From assembly GCF_001584145.1 (NCBI RefSeq), contig NZ_CP013232.1:5022001-5086000 (forward strand): 64,000 bases of DNA, in the 5' to 3' direction. The translations under genes were made by a program, and so were the position numbers. Origin of the DNA: Collimonas fungivorans. GTDB lineage: Bacteria; Pseudomonadota; Gammaproteobacteria; Burkholderiales; Burkholderiaceae_D. Numbering within the stretch: the first letter of the stretch is position 1; each line of letters opens with the position of its first letter. The notes below the pieces were generated by a model, which did not search any database, had not been told where the DNA came from, and worked only from the letters and a program-made list of their open reading frames with translations. This document shows positions 51,367 to 59,447 of this stretch, piece after piece.

Positions 51367-52281
51367 TTAATTCGATACCTGTTCATAGGTAAACGTCTTA
51401 GCCAGCGCCACCAGCAATTGCTCCAGCAGCAGGCCGACCACGCCGATCACCACAATGGCGATGATGATGTGCGGCACGTTAAGGTTGTTCCATTCATCCC
51501 AGACCCAGAAACCGATGCCGACGCCGCCGGTCAGCATTTCGGCGGCGACGATCACCAGCCAGGCGGTGCCGATCGCCAGCCGCACGCCGGTCAGCATGTA
51601 CGGCAATACCGAAGGGAACAGGATCTTTGTGATGATTTTCCATTCCGACAGGTTGAGCACGCGCGCCACGTTCATGTAATCCTGCGGCACTCGCTGCACG
51701 CCGACCGCGGTGTTGATGATCATTGGCCAGATCGAGCAGATGAAGATCGACCAGATCGCCGCCGGATTGGCCGACTTGAACACCAGCAGGCCGATCGGCA
51801 GCCAGGCCAGCGGCGATACCGGCTTCAGCAAGCTGATGATGGGACCGAACATGCTGGACAGGAATTTGAAGCGGCCGATCATGAAGCCGAGGGGAATCCC
51901 GACCAGCGCCGCCAGGCCGAAGCCGACGCCGACCCGCTGCAGCGAAGCCAGGATGTTCCAGCCTATGCCCTGGTCGTTGGGGCTGGTCCGGTAGAACGGA
52001 TCGGCAAACAGCTTGAGCGCTTCCTGCAAGGTCAGCAGCGGCGTCGGGAACTGGCTGTTACTCATCGCGATGATCTGCCAGACCAGCACCAGGAACGCCA
52101 GGCCGAGCAGCGGCGCGATGATCTGCATCAGCCAGGATGGCATGCTGCTGCGGCGGCTGCCGGTTTTCGGCAACGGCCGGGGCGCAATGGCGACAGTATC
52201 GGCGGCAGCCTCCGCCGCCTTGTTATCCATGGTCGCCGCCTGGCGATTTGCATTTGCCGCTGTGTCCATGATTGCGCTCAT
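51367..52281 (-). CDS. nrtB: Nitrate ABC transporter permease
   Basis: Inner-membrane subunit of the nitrate importer. The 304 residues have a ~50-residue hydrophilic N-terminus (Ala-rich), then about six to seven membrane helices and the BPD-transporter EAA-type motif ([28 protein letters not shown] contains the conserved pattern). The start at 52281 ([14 protein letters not shown]) is preceded by GGGAG; the frame remains open into the nrtA gene region but without homology. It starts 44 bases after nrtA. Confidence 0.93.
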   Translation of the reverse strand: MSAIMDTAANANRQAATMDNKAAEAAADTVAIAPRPLPKTGSRRSSMPSWLMQIIAPLLGLAFLVLVWQIIAMSNSQFPTPLLTLQEALKLFADPFYRTSPNDQGIGWNILASLQRVGVGFGLAALVGIPLGFMIGRFKFLSSMFGPIISLLKPVSPLAWLPIGLLVFKSANPAAIWSIFICSIWPMIINTAVGVQRVPQDYMNVARVLNLSEWKIITKILFPSVLPYMLTGVRLAIGTAWLVIVAAEMLTGGVGIGFWVWDEWNNLNVPHIIIAIVVIGVVGLLLEQLLVALAKTFTYEQVSN

Positions 52282-52325
52282 GATGGCTCCCAAATAAACC
52301 GCGGTTGTGACGTATCTGGATTGAT

Positions 52326-53615
52326 CTATGCATGGATCTTGAAGGAGGCGGCATAAGCGGCTGGATTCTTGCCGTCCCACACCGTGCCATCCATCAGTTT
52401 CGAAGTCCGCAAAGCGTCTTTCGGCACTGGTGTGTTGGTCATCGTCGCCGCCTCCTTGTAGAGGGCGATCTGGCTGACCGACTTGGCTACCGCCAGGTAG
52501 TCCGGATCGGTTTTCAGCAAACCCCAGCGCCGGTGCTGCGTCATGAACCACATGCCGTCCGACAGGTAAGGAAAATTGACCAGGCCGTCGTTGTAGAACT
52601 TCATGTAGTTCGGATCGTCCCAGGTCTTGCCGAGGCCGTTCTGGTAACGCCCCATGATGCGCTGGTCGATCACGTCCTTGCTGGTGTTGACATACGATTT
52701 GTCAGCGATCGCTTCAGCCATCTTGTTCTTGTTGGCGAGCGAAGCATCTATCCATTTTCCCGCTTCCAGCACGGCAGCGATCAAGGCGCGGCAGGTGTTC
52801 GGATTCTTGGCGGCGAACTCTGCGGTGGTGCCCAGCACTTTTTCCGGATGGTCTTTCCAGATTTCCTGGGTGGTGATGGCGGTAATGCCGACGCCGTCGA
52901 CGATCGCCCGGTGACCCCAAGGCTCGCCGACGCAGAAGCCATCCATGTTGCCGACCCGCATATTGGCCACCATCTGCGGCGGCGGCACCGTAATCACCTT
53001 GGCGTCCTTGAGCGGATTGACGCCGTTGGCGGCCAGCCAGTAATACAGCCACATGGCGTGGGTGCCGGTCGGAAAAGTCTGGGCGAAGGTGTATTCGCGC
53101 TTGTCGCTGGCCATCAGCTTGGCCAGCGAAGGGCCGTCGACAGCGCCCTTGTCGGCCAGCTTCTTCGACAGCGTAATGGCCTGGCCGTTATTGTTGAGCC
53201 CCATCAGGATCGCCATGTCTTTCTTCTGGCCGCCTATGCCCATCTGCACGCCGTAGATCAGGCCCGACAGCACATGTGCCCCATCCAGCTCGCCGTTGGC
53301 CAGCTTGTCGCGCACGCCGGCCCATGAGGCTTCCTTGCTGAGCACGATCTTGATGCCGTATTTCTTGTCGAAACCGAGCAGCGACGCCATCACCACCGAT
53401 GCGCAATCGGTCAGCGGAATGAAGCCGATCTTGACCTCGGTCTTTTCCGGTTTGTCCGAACCCGCGGCCCAAGCTCCAGTTGCGGTGCTGGAAAGTCCTA
53501 ACATGCTGGCTCCTGCCGCGAGAGTCGCGGTTTGTAATAGTTGACGGCGCTTGCCGTCGACAAGCGTGTTAGGCGTCTCCGGGGTGTCTAGCTGCAGTGC
53601 ATTGCTTGATTCCAT
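52326..53615 (-). CDS. nrtA: Nitrate ABC transporter substrate-binding protein NrtA
   Basis: CmpA/NrtA family periplasmic or lipoprotein-like nitrate-binding protein. The 429 residues start with a twin-arginine-type signal (KRRQLLQTATLAAGASML, about residues 22-40). The mature part starts EVKIGFIPLTDCASVVMA and has the family segments GVNPLKDAKVITVPPPQMVANM and DGFCVGEPWGHRA. ATG at 53615 has GGAG at 9 bases; the frame is open ten codons further. The leader before it contains a predicted ANTAR antiterminator and terminator. Confidence 0.94.
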   Translation of the reverse strand: MESSNALQLDTPETPNTLVDGKRRQLLQTATLAAGASMLGLSSTATGAWAAGSDKPEKTEVKIGFIPLTDCASVVMASLLGFDKKYGIKIVLSKEASWAGVRDKLANGELDGAHVLSGLIYGVQMGIGGQKKDMAILMGLNNNGQAITLSKKLADKGAVDGPSLAKLMASDKREYTFAQTFPTGTHAMWLYYWLAANGVNPLKDAKVITVPPPQMVANMRVGNMDGFCVGEPWGHRAIVDGVGITAITTQEIWKDHPEKVLGTTAEFAAKNPNTCRALIAAVLEAGKWIDASLANKNKMAEAIADKSYVNTSKDVIDQRIMGRYQNGLGKTWDDPNYMKFYNDGLVNFPYLSDGMWFMTQHRRWGLLKTDPDYLAVAKSVSQIALYKEAATMTNTPVPKDALRTSKLMDGTVWDGKNPAAYAASFKIHA

Positions 53616-53654
53616 CGCGTGGCTCCAGATTGTTTCCTGCAACAAAAAAGGCGC

Positions 53655-53702
53655 AAAAAAAGGCGTCGTCCCGCAATGAACAAGTCATGCGGAAAGACAC
53701 CT
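53655..53702 (-). terminator. Leader terminator upstream of nrtA
   Basis: On the minus strand, AGGTGTC...CATGA (53685-53702) pairs with TCATTGCGGG...GCCT (53661-53679) around a 5-base loop, followed by TTTTTTT. It lies 40 bases before the nrtA start and not after any gene, so it is most simply read as the conditional terminator of an attenuator. Confidence 0.83.
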
Positions 53703-53713
53703 TTGTCTTATGT

Positions 53714-53760
53714 GGAGAAGGCCGCCGTTAGCCGATTCCAGCAGCGCCAGCGTTGGCGCT
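53714..53760 (-). promoter_or_regulatory. Predicted ANTAR antiterminator (two hexaloop hairpins) in the nrtA leader
   Basis: Hairpin P1 (53743-53760) has a 6-bp stem and hexaloop AACGCT. Hairpin P2 (53714-53739) has a core stem GGCT/GGCC and hexaloop AACGGC. Both loops have A at position 1 and G at position 4, the two residues ANTAR proteins recognise. The terminator follows after 11 bases, and the adjacent upstream gene encodes an ANTAR protein. Binding is inferred. The rest of the 300-base nasT-nrtA gap (53761-53915) contains another GC hairpin near 53830-53870 of unknown role. Confidence 0.75.
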
Positions 53761-53915
53761 TGAAATTGACTATGCAAACCACGTGCCAGGAATTTTTTGC
53801 AGGGAAAACGCGTAACGGTACACAAGCATGCCGGTTTTTCGCTCAAAAAGCGCACCGGCCTTGTGCAATGCACCAAACAAGCTCGCAGCGATTGGGCGTG
53901 CAGTTGACGGCTTGA

Positions 53916-54536
53916 TCAGCCCAACAGGTCAGCAGCGTCGATAATACGTTGCGCCACTTCGGACAGTTTGAGGTTCTTGTCCATCGCCAGCCGCCGCAGC
54001 TTTTGATAAGCCTCCTGCTCGCTCAGCTTATGGTGATCCATCAGCAAACCCTTGGCGCGGTCCAGCAGCTTGCGCTCAGCCAGCTTCAGCTTGGTGTCGG
54101 ACAGCTCCGCCAGCAGCTTCTGCTCTTGCCGGAAGCGCGCCAGCGCCACTTCCAGCACCGGCTTGATGCGCGCCGTCTGCAGCCCCGCAACGATGTATGC
54201 GGAAACGCCGGCGGCCATTGCCGCATCCATGCTGGAAGTTTTTGCATCCTCGGTAAACAGGACGATGGGACGGCGCGCATCGCGCGTCGCCACCACCACA
54301 TGCTCCAGCACGTCGCGGGCGTCGGATTCAGCATCGATGATGACCATGTCTGGTTGCAACTGAGCAATTCTTTCGGGCAGGTAAAGGTCGGCCGGCAATG
54401 AAGCGATGATGTTGTAGCCAGCCTCCAGCAAGCCGATGCGCAAAGCCTTGCCACGTGCGGCCTGCGCTTCGAACGCAGGATCGTCGTCGCCTTCGATGGC
54501 GACTGGATTGACAACAACGATACGTAGACTTTGCAT
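53916..54536 (-). CDS. nasT: NasT-type ANTAR-domain antitermination regulator
   Basis: The 206 residues have an N-terminal receiver-like domain (LRIVVVNPVAIEGDDDPAF start) and a C-terminal ANTAR RNA-binding domain about residues 145-205, with LAERKLLDRAKGLLMDHHKLSEQEAYQKLRRLAMDKN. NasT proteins bind paired hexaloops in the leaders of nitrate/nitrite assimilation operons and prevent termination when freed from the sensor NasS (family knowledge). The receiver lacks a clear phosphoryl-acceptor pattern, as in other NasT. NasS is not in the window. Confidence 0.93.
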   Translation of the reverse strand: MQSLRIVVVNPVAIEGDDDPAFEAQAARGKALRIGLLEAGYNIIASLPADLYLPERIAQLQPDMVIIDAESDARDVLEHVVVATRDARRPIVLFTEDAKTSSMDAAMAAGVSAYIVAGLQTARIKPVLEVALARFRQEQKLLAELSDTKLKLAERKLLDRAKGLLMDHHKLSEQEAYQKLRRLAMDKNLKLSEVAQRIIDAADLLG

Positions 54537-54620
54537 GCTTGAAATCCGCGTCCCTAACAGGGCCTTTGCTACGATTAGACAGTATGGAGGACAGCTTTAT
54601 CCACTCCTGCCATTCAAGCA

Positions 54621-54636
54621 TGCAAAAATCGCACCA
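54621..54636 (-). promoter_or_regulatory. Predicted sigma-54 promoter of nasT
   Basis: The minus strand reads TGGTGCGATTTTTGCA, matching TGGCACG-N4-TTGC with GG and GC exactly 12 bases apart. It lies 85 bases before the nasT start. Sigma-54 control with NtrC is the usual control of nitrate assimilation (family knowledge). Confidence 0.65.
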
Positions 54637-54658
54637 TGTCGATGCAAAAGATGAAAAA

Positions 54659-54694
54659 CGAGGCTTTAAGCGAAGCTTAAAACGAAGCTTTGAA
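54659..54694. repeat. Three tandem 12-bp repeats between nasT promoter and pyrC
   Basis: Three consecutive 12-base units (54659-54670, 54671-54682, 54683-54694) follow CGARGCTT plus four A/T-rich bases. They start about 23 bases upstream of the sigma-54 -24 element, in the zone where enhancer-binding proteins act. The middle of the array also forms a short AT-rich hairpin (TTTAAGC-GAA-GCTTAAA), so a role in ending pyrC is an alternative. Confidence 0.5.
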
Positions 54695-54699
54695 TAACT

Positions 54700-55746
54700 T
54701 TACGCGAATTGCCAGTCTATCGTTTCGCCGCCGTTCAGCGGCACCAGGGTGGTTTCCCCCAGCGGCAGTTCCGCCGGTAAAGTCCACGGCTGGCGCTTCA
54801 ACGTCACCGTGCCCTGGTTGCGCGGCAGGTTGTAGAAGGCCGGGCCGTTAAAACTGGCGAATGCTTCCAGCTTGTCGAGCGCACCGACCTGGTCGAAGGC
54901 TTGTGCATACAGCTCCATCGCATGCAATGCGGTATAACAGCCGGCGCAGCCGCAGGCATGCTCTTTCAAACCCTTCGGATGCGGCGCCGAATCGGTGCCG
55001 AGGAAGAACCGGCTGCTGCCGGAAGTCACCGCCTGCACCAATGCCTGCCGATGTTCTTCCCGCTTCAGTACCGGCAGGCAGTAATAATGCGGCCGGATGC
55101 CTCCCTTGAAGATTTCGTTGCGGTTGTACAGCAGGTGATGCGCCGTGACGGTAGCCGCCACCGGTCCACTGGCGCTCTCGACATACTGGGCGGCGTCCTT
55201 GGTGGTGATGTGCTCGAACACCACTTTCAGTTCCGGCATGTCGGACCGCAGCGGCTGCATCACACGGTCGATGAACACCGCTTCGCGGTCGAAAATATCG
55301 ATCGCCGGATCGGTGACTTCGCCATGCACTAGGAATGGCATGCCGAGCTCCTGCATCACTTCCAGCGTCTTGTAGCATTTGCTGAGGTCAGTCACGCCGG
55401 CGTCGGAATTGGTGGTGGCGCCGGCCGGGTACAGCTTGACAGCATGCACGAAGCCGCTGTCCTTGGCGCGCCGGATTTCGTCGGGCGGCGTGTTGTTGGT
55501 CAGGTACAACGTCATCAGGGGCTCAAACGCCAGATCGGGCGGCAGCACCGCCAGGATGCGGTCGCGGTAGGCCGCGGCCTGCGCGGTAGTGGTCACCGGT
55601 GGCTTCAGGTTCGGCATCACGATGGCGCGGCCGAACTGGCGTGCGCTATGCGGCAGGACGGCGGCCAATGCCACGCCGTCGCGCAGGTGCAAGTGCCAGT
55701 CGTCGGGGCGGGTGATGGTCAATGTATCGGTCAAGGCGTCAGTCAT
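54700..55746 (-). CDS. pyrC: Dihydroorotase
   Basis: Zinc amidohydrolase closing the dihydroorotate ring in pyrimidine synthesis (family knowledge). From [20 protein letters not shown] it is 348 residues. Seen: the metal motif [25 protein letters not shown] (carbamylated Lys region), [19 protein letters not shown], and [13 protein letters not shown]. The start at 55746 has AGAAGAG at 7 bases; two earlier in-frame Met codons are possible. Confidence 0.96.
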   Translation of the reverse strand: MTDALTDTLTITRPDDWHLHLRDGVALAAVLPHSARQFGRAIVMPNLKPPVTTTAQAAAYRDRILAVLPPDLAFEPLMTLYLTNNTPPDEIRRAKDSGFVHAVKLYPAGATTNSDAGVTDLSKCYKTLEVMQELGMPFLVHGEVTDPAIDIFDREAVFIDRVMQPLRSDMPELKVVFEHITTKDAAQYVESASGPVAATVTAHHLLYNRNEIFKGGIRPHYYCLPVLKREEHRQALVQAVTSGSSRFFLGTDSAPHPKGLKEHACGCAGCYTALHAMELYAQAFDQVGALDKLEAFASFNGPAFYNLPRNQGTVTLKRQPWTLPAELPLGETTLVPLNGGETIDWQFA

Positions 55747-55883
55747 GTTCATTCTCTTCTGCAAAAAAACGCTCCGGCATGGCTTGCGGATTAGGGCGTC
55801 ATTTTACCGCAGCCGGAGCCGGCGCTTCGCGAAATGCCGACGGTTTGCGGCTGGCCGGCGCTGCTGCAGCCGGCTACCCGCAA

Positions 55884-55918
55884 TAAAAAAGCCGCCCGGA
55901 TATGCTCCGCGGCGGCTT
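55884..55918 (-). terminator. Terminator after the glutamate/aspartate transporter operon
   Basis: A stem AAGCCGCC...GGA with TCC...GGCGGCTT, read on the minus strand, ends in TTTTTTATT. It lies 25 bases after the gltL stop. Confidence 0.87.
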
Positions 55919-55942
55919 ACTGTCTTGGGCGATACTCAGCGA

Positions 55943-56668
55943 TCAGTGGATGATTTTCGCCAGGAAATCGCGAGCGCGGTCGGAGCGCGGCGCACCGAAA
56001 AATTCGTCCTTGGTGCAATCTTCCACCACCAGGCCCTTGTCCATGAACACCACGCGGTTGGCGACCTTCTTGGCGAAACCCATTTCATGCGTCACCACCA
56101 TCATGGTCATGCCTTCTTGCGCCAGGCCGACCATCACGTCCAGCACTTCATTGATCATTTCCGGATCGAGCGCCGAAGTCGGCTCGTCGAACAGCATCGC
56201 AATCGGATCCATCGACAACGCACGGGCAATCGCCACGCGCTGCTGCTGGCCGCCGGAGAGCTGGCCCGGGAACTTGTCTTTCTGCGCGATCAGGCCGACG
56301 CGGTCCAGGTACTTCAAGCCTTTTTCATTGGCTTCATCCTGGCTGCGGCCCAGCACCTTGACCTGGCCGATGGTCAGGTTTTCGCGGATCGACATGTGCG
56401 GAAACAGTTCGAAGTTCTGGAACACCATGCCGATGCGCGCGCGCAGTTTCGACAGGTTGGTCTTGGGATCGCCGACCGAGATGCCGTCGACCGTGATATC
56501 GCCCTTCTGGAACGGCTCCAGGCCGTTGACGGTCTTGATCAGCGTCGATTTACCGGAACCGGACGGTCCGCACACCACCACCACGTCGCCCTTGGCCACT
56601 TGCGTAGTGCAATCGGTCAGGACTTGAAATTGGCCGTACCATTTGCTGACGTTGTTAAGCTTAATCAT
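55943..56668 (-). CDS. gltL: Glutamate/aspartate ABC transporter ATP-binding protein
   Basis: ATPase of a polar amino-acid importer. The 241 residues carry Walker [15 protein letters not shown], the Q-loop VFQNFELFPHMS, signature LSGGQQQRVAIARAL, Walker B AMLFDEPTSALDPE and switch VTHEMGFAKKV. It follows gltK after 83 bases. The substrate is inferred from the GltI-type binding proteins upstream. Confidence 0.94.
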   Translation of the reverse strand: MIKLNNVSKWYGQFQVLTDCTTQVAKGDVVVVCGPSGSGKSTLIKTVNGLEPFQKGDITVDGISVGDPKTNLSKLRARIGMVFQNFELFPHMSIRENLTIGQVKVLGRSQDEANEKGLKYLDRVGLIAQKDKFPGQLSGGQQQRVAIARALSMDPIAMLFDEPTSALDPEMINEVLDVMVGLAQEGMTMMVVTHEMGFAKKVANRVVFMDKGLVVEDCTKDEFFGAPRSDRARDFLAKIIH

Positions 56669-56751
56669 GAGTATTTCTCCTAATTCCTGAATTCTGTTTT
56701 GCAGTCCGGGCCCTGCCCTTCCTCGGACAGGGCCTGAATTTTATCGAACGA

Positions 56752-57447
56752 TTATCGAATGATTGCAACCCTTTGCTGCAGCTTCTTGACCAGCGTCGAC
56801 AAACCGAAACTCATCACGAAGTACACCACGGCGACAAACATGTACATTTCCACCAGGCGGCCGTCGCGCTGCGCGATCTTGGATGCAACGGTAACGAAAT
56901 CCGGCACCGAACCCAGCACATATACCAGCGAGACGTCCTGGAACAGCACGATGGTCTGGGTCAGCAAGATCGGGATCATGTTGCGGAACGCTTGCGGCAG
57001 CACCACGTTGCCCATCATTTGCCAGTAGTTCATGCCCAGCGCGTAACCGGCGGAAACCTGGCCGCGCGGAATCGACTGGATCCCGGAACGCATGATTTCG
57101 CAATAATACGCTGCTTCAAACAAGATGAACGTGATCAATGCCGACGAAAATGCGCCGACCTGCACCGGCTGTGCCGCGCCGATAATCCAGGCGCCGATAT
57201 ACGGTACCAGGAAGTAGAACCAGAAAATCACCAGCACCAGCGGTACCGAGCGGATCAGGTTGACGTAGCTGGTGGCGATCAGGGAAATCGCCTTGTTGTG
57301 CGACAAACGCATCATCGCCAGCACGGTGCCGAACAGGATGCCGCCCACCATCGCCACCAAGGTCAGCGTCAGCGTGAACTTCATGCCGGTAGTGAACAGG
57401 TACAGCCAGGAGCGCTGGATGACGTCAAAATCGAAATTCGAAAACAT
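56752..57447 (-). CDS. gltK: Glutamate/aspartate ABC transporter permease
   Basis: The 231-residue HisMQ-type permease has about five membrane helices. The EAA-type loop is seen in the region ALGMNYWQMMGNVVLPQAFRN. It is 2 bases from gltJ, so the two permeases are translationally linked and probably form a heterodimer (family knowledge). Confidence 0.93.
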   Translation of the reverse strand: MFSNFDFDVIQRSWLYLFTTGMKFTLTLTLVAMVGGILFGTVLAMMRLSHNKAISLIATSYVNLIRSVPLVLVIFWFYFLVPYIGAWIIGAAQPVQVGAFSSALITFILFEAAYYCEIMRSGIQSIPRGQVSAGYALGMNYWQMMGNVVLPQAFRNMIPILLTQTIVLFQDVSLVYVLGSVPDFVTVASKIAQRDGRLVEMYMFVAVVYFVMSFGLSTLVKKLQQRVAIIR

Positions 57448-57449
57448 GA

Positions 57450-58202
57450 TTAATGACCTCCCGTGTTGGCGCTGCCGGCAGCAATGAAGCCAGGAATCGC
57501 GATGGCTTTTTCAAGCCAGCGCGCCAGCAGCAAGGCAATCCCCGAGATGATCACGTAGATCACCGTGGCGCCCGTGAGGGCTTCGAAAGTCTGGAAGGTG
57601 AATTCACGCATCGAGTAGGTAGCGGCGGTCAGTTCCACCAGGCCGATCGTCAGTGCGACCGAGCTGTTCTTGATGATTGCTGCGAATTCGTTGGTCAGCG
57701 ACGGGATGATGATCCGGAACGACATCGGCAGCAATACGTAGCGATATGTTTGCGGCAACGTCAGACCGAGTGCAGTACCCGCCAGCTTTTGGCCACGGGG
57801 CAGTGCATTGATGCCAGCGGATACCTGTACGGCGATCCGCGACGACGTAAAAAAACCCAGCGCCAGGAAGGCGGTGATGAATGATGCGTTCGGCAGGCTC
57901 TTGAGCCAGTTGCCTATGCCCGCAGGGACGATTTCCGGCATCACGAAATACCAGAGGAACATCTGCACGATCAGCGGGATGTTGCGAAATAATTCAACGT
58001 AGCCGTTGGCCACGCGTACTGCCCATTTGTTCGGCATGGTACGGATCGTACCGATCACGGTGCCGATGACCAGCGCCATGATCCAGGCCGACGCGGACAG
58101 CGCAAGCGTCCACTTCAGGCCGGCCAGCAAGGTGTCCATGTAGGTGCTGACACCGTCGGGAGACTCTTGCCAGAAGATGCCCCAGTTCCAGTTGTAATGC
58201 AT
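57450..58202 (-). CDS. gltJ: Glutamate/aspartate ABC transporter permease
   Basis: The 250-residue permease starts MHYNWNWGIFWQ and has five to six membrane helices with the conserved loop GTALGLTLPQTYRYVLLPMSF. It is paired with gltK (2-base gap) and separated from gltI by a strong hairpin at 58294-58319, so expression may be lower than that of the binding protein. Confidence 0.93.
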   Translation of the reverse strand: MHYNWNWGIFWQESPDGVSTYMDTLLAGLKWTLALSASAWIMALVIGTVIGTIRTMPNKWAVRVANGYVELFRNIPLIVQMFLWYFVMPEIVPAGIGNWLKSLPNASFITAFLALGFFTSSRIAVQVSAGINALPRGQKLAGTALGLTLPQTYRYVLLPMSFRIIIPSLTNEFAAIIKNSSVALTIGLVELTAATYSMREFTFQTFEALTGATVIYVIISGIALLLARWLEKAIAIPGFIAAGSANTGGH

Positions 58203-58293
58203 ATTAAGTCCCCTCTATTACTCAAATCTCCATCGTTGCGCTGCCAGCCGGCAAGCGCCGATTGTGCATCGCAGCAATTCAATTTCAGAAACA

Positions 58294-58319
58294 AAACGGG
58301 AGGCTTGCGCCTCCCGTTT
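58294..58319 (-). terminator. Intercistronic hairpin between gltI and gltJ
   Basis: A perfect 11-bp stem (AAACGGGAGGC 58294-58304, GCCTCCCGTTT 58309-58319) with a TTGC loop, followed on the minus strand by TGTTTC. It lies 18 bases after the gltI stop, probably giving partial termination or 3' end protection so that the binding protein exceeds the membrane subunits. Confidence 0.75.
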
Positions 58320-58336
58320 CATTCTTATCGCCGTTC

Positions 58337-59290
58337 TTATTTTTTCTTCAACTTCAACGATTGTTTCTGCGCTTCAGGGACGGCAGCATAGGCAGCCGGA
58401 TCGCCCGAATCGGTAGGCTTGGCAAACGCAGCCTTCAGCTCAGGGCTGACTGGAACGTTCAGGTTGATGCCCTTAGGCGGAATCGCCTTCAGGAACCATT
58501 TTGCGTAGATGTCGTTGATCTGGCCCGAGGTGTAGACATTGCTCAGCGCAGTGTCGACCGCTTTCTTGAATGGCAGGTCGTCCTTGCGTTCGATGATGCC
58601 GTACGGCTCGACCGACAGCGCTTCCTTGGTGATTTCATAGTCGGCAGGCGCTCTCGAGCTGGCCGCCAGCGATGCCAGCAGGATGTCGTCCATCACGAAC
58701 GCCGTGGCACGGCCGGTTTCCACCATCAGGAAAGCTTCAGCATGGTCTTTGGCAGCCAGGATGTTCATGCCGAGGTTGCGCTCGCCATTGAGGATCGTGA
58801 CTTGCTTCAGGTTCGAAGTGCCGGAAGTGGAAACAATGGTCTTGCCCTTGAGGTCGTCCAGCGTCTTGATGTTGGAGGATTTCTTGGCCAGGATGCGGTT
58901 CGCGGTCACGTACATGGTCGGCGCAAAGGAAACAACCTTTTGGCGCTCAGCATTGTTGGTGGCGGAATCGCAGGACAGGTCGATGGTGCCGTTGGAGATC
59001 AGCGGGATGCGGGTGGCCGAAGTCACTGGAACCATCTTCACGTTCAAGGCGGTCAGGCCGAGCTGTTTCTGAATGGCGGTCGCAGCTTTCAGGCACAAGT
59101 CGATCGAGTAACCTTGATACGATTGTTTGTCATCAAGGTAAGAGAATGGAATGGAGGAATCGCGCACACCCAGGGTAATGCTGCCGGTATCCTTGATTTT
59201 TTTGAGTGTTCCGGTCAGTTCTTGCGCTTGTACGGAGCCAACCATTACTCCCAAGCCAACCAAAGCAACGACTAATTTTGATGACATCAT
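58337..59290 (-). CDS. gltI: Glutamate/aspartate ABC transporter substrate-binding protein
   Basis: Periplasmic binding protein of about 318 residues. A signal peptide (MMSSKLVVALVGLGVMVGSVQAQ) precedes ELTGTLKKIKDTGSITLGVRDSSIPFSY. The core includes VTSATRIPLISNGTIDLSCDSATNN. The ATG pair at 59290/59287 follows GGGAG. It is the immediate partner of gltJKL. A paralogue lies directly upstream at 59448-60389. Confidence 0.94.
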   Translation of the reverse strand: MMSSKLVVALVGLGVMVGSVQAQELTGTLKKIKDTGSITLGVRDSSIPFSYLDDKQSYQGYSIDLCLKAATAIQKQLGLTALNVKMVPVTSATRIPLISNGTIDLSCDSATNNAERQKVVSFAPTMYVTANRILAKKSSNIKTLDDLKGKTIVSTSGTSNLKQVTILNGERNLGMNILAAKDHAEAFLMVETGRATAFVMDDILLASLAASSRAPADYEITKEALSVEPYGIIERKDDLPFKKAVDTALSNVYTSGQINDIYAKWFLKAIPPKGINLNVPVSPELKAAFAKPTDSGDPAAYAAVPEAQKQSLKLKKK

Positions 59291-59447
59291 AACAACTCCC
59301 GTAAAAAAATTATCTGTATAGTTTAACAAACTCGCTGCCTCAGCAGCAGACTTAAACCTATGCTTATTTATTATTCTCACCTCTCCTCCAAAAACGTCTG
59401 TCTCCACCTTTGCATAAATTACCGATTACAGCCAATTCTGTTTACTT

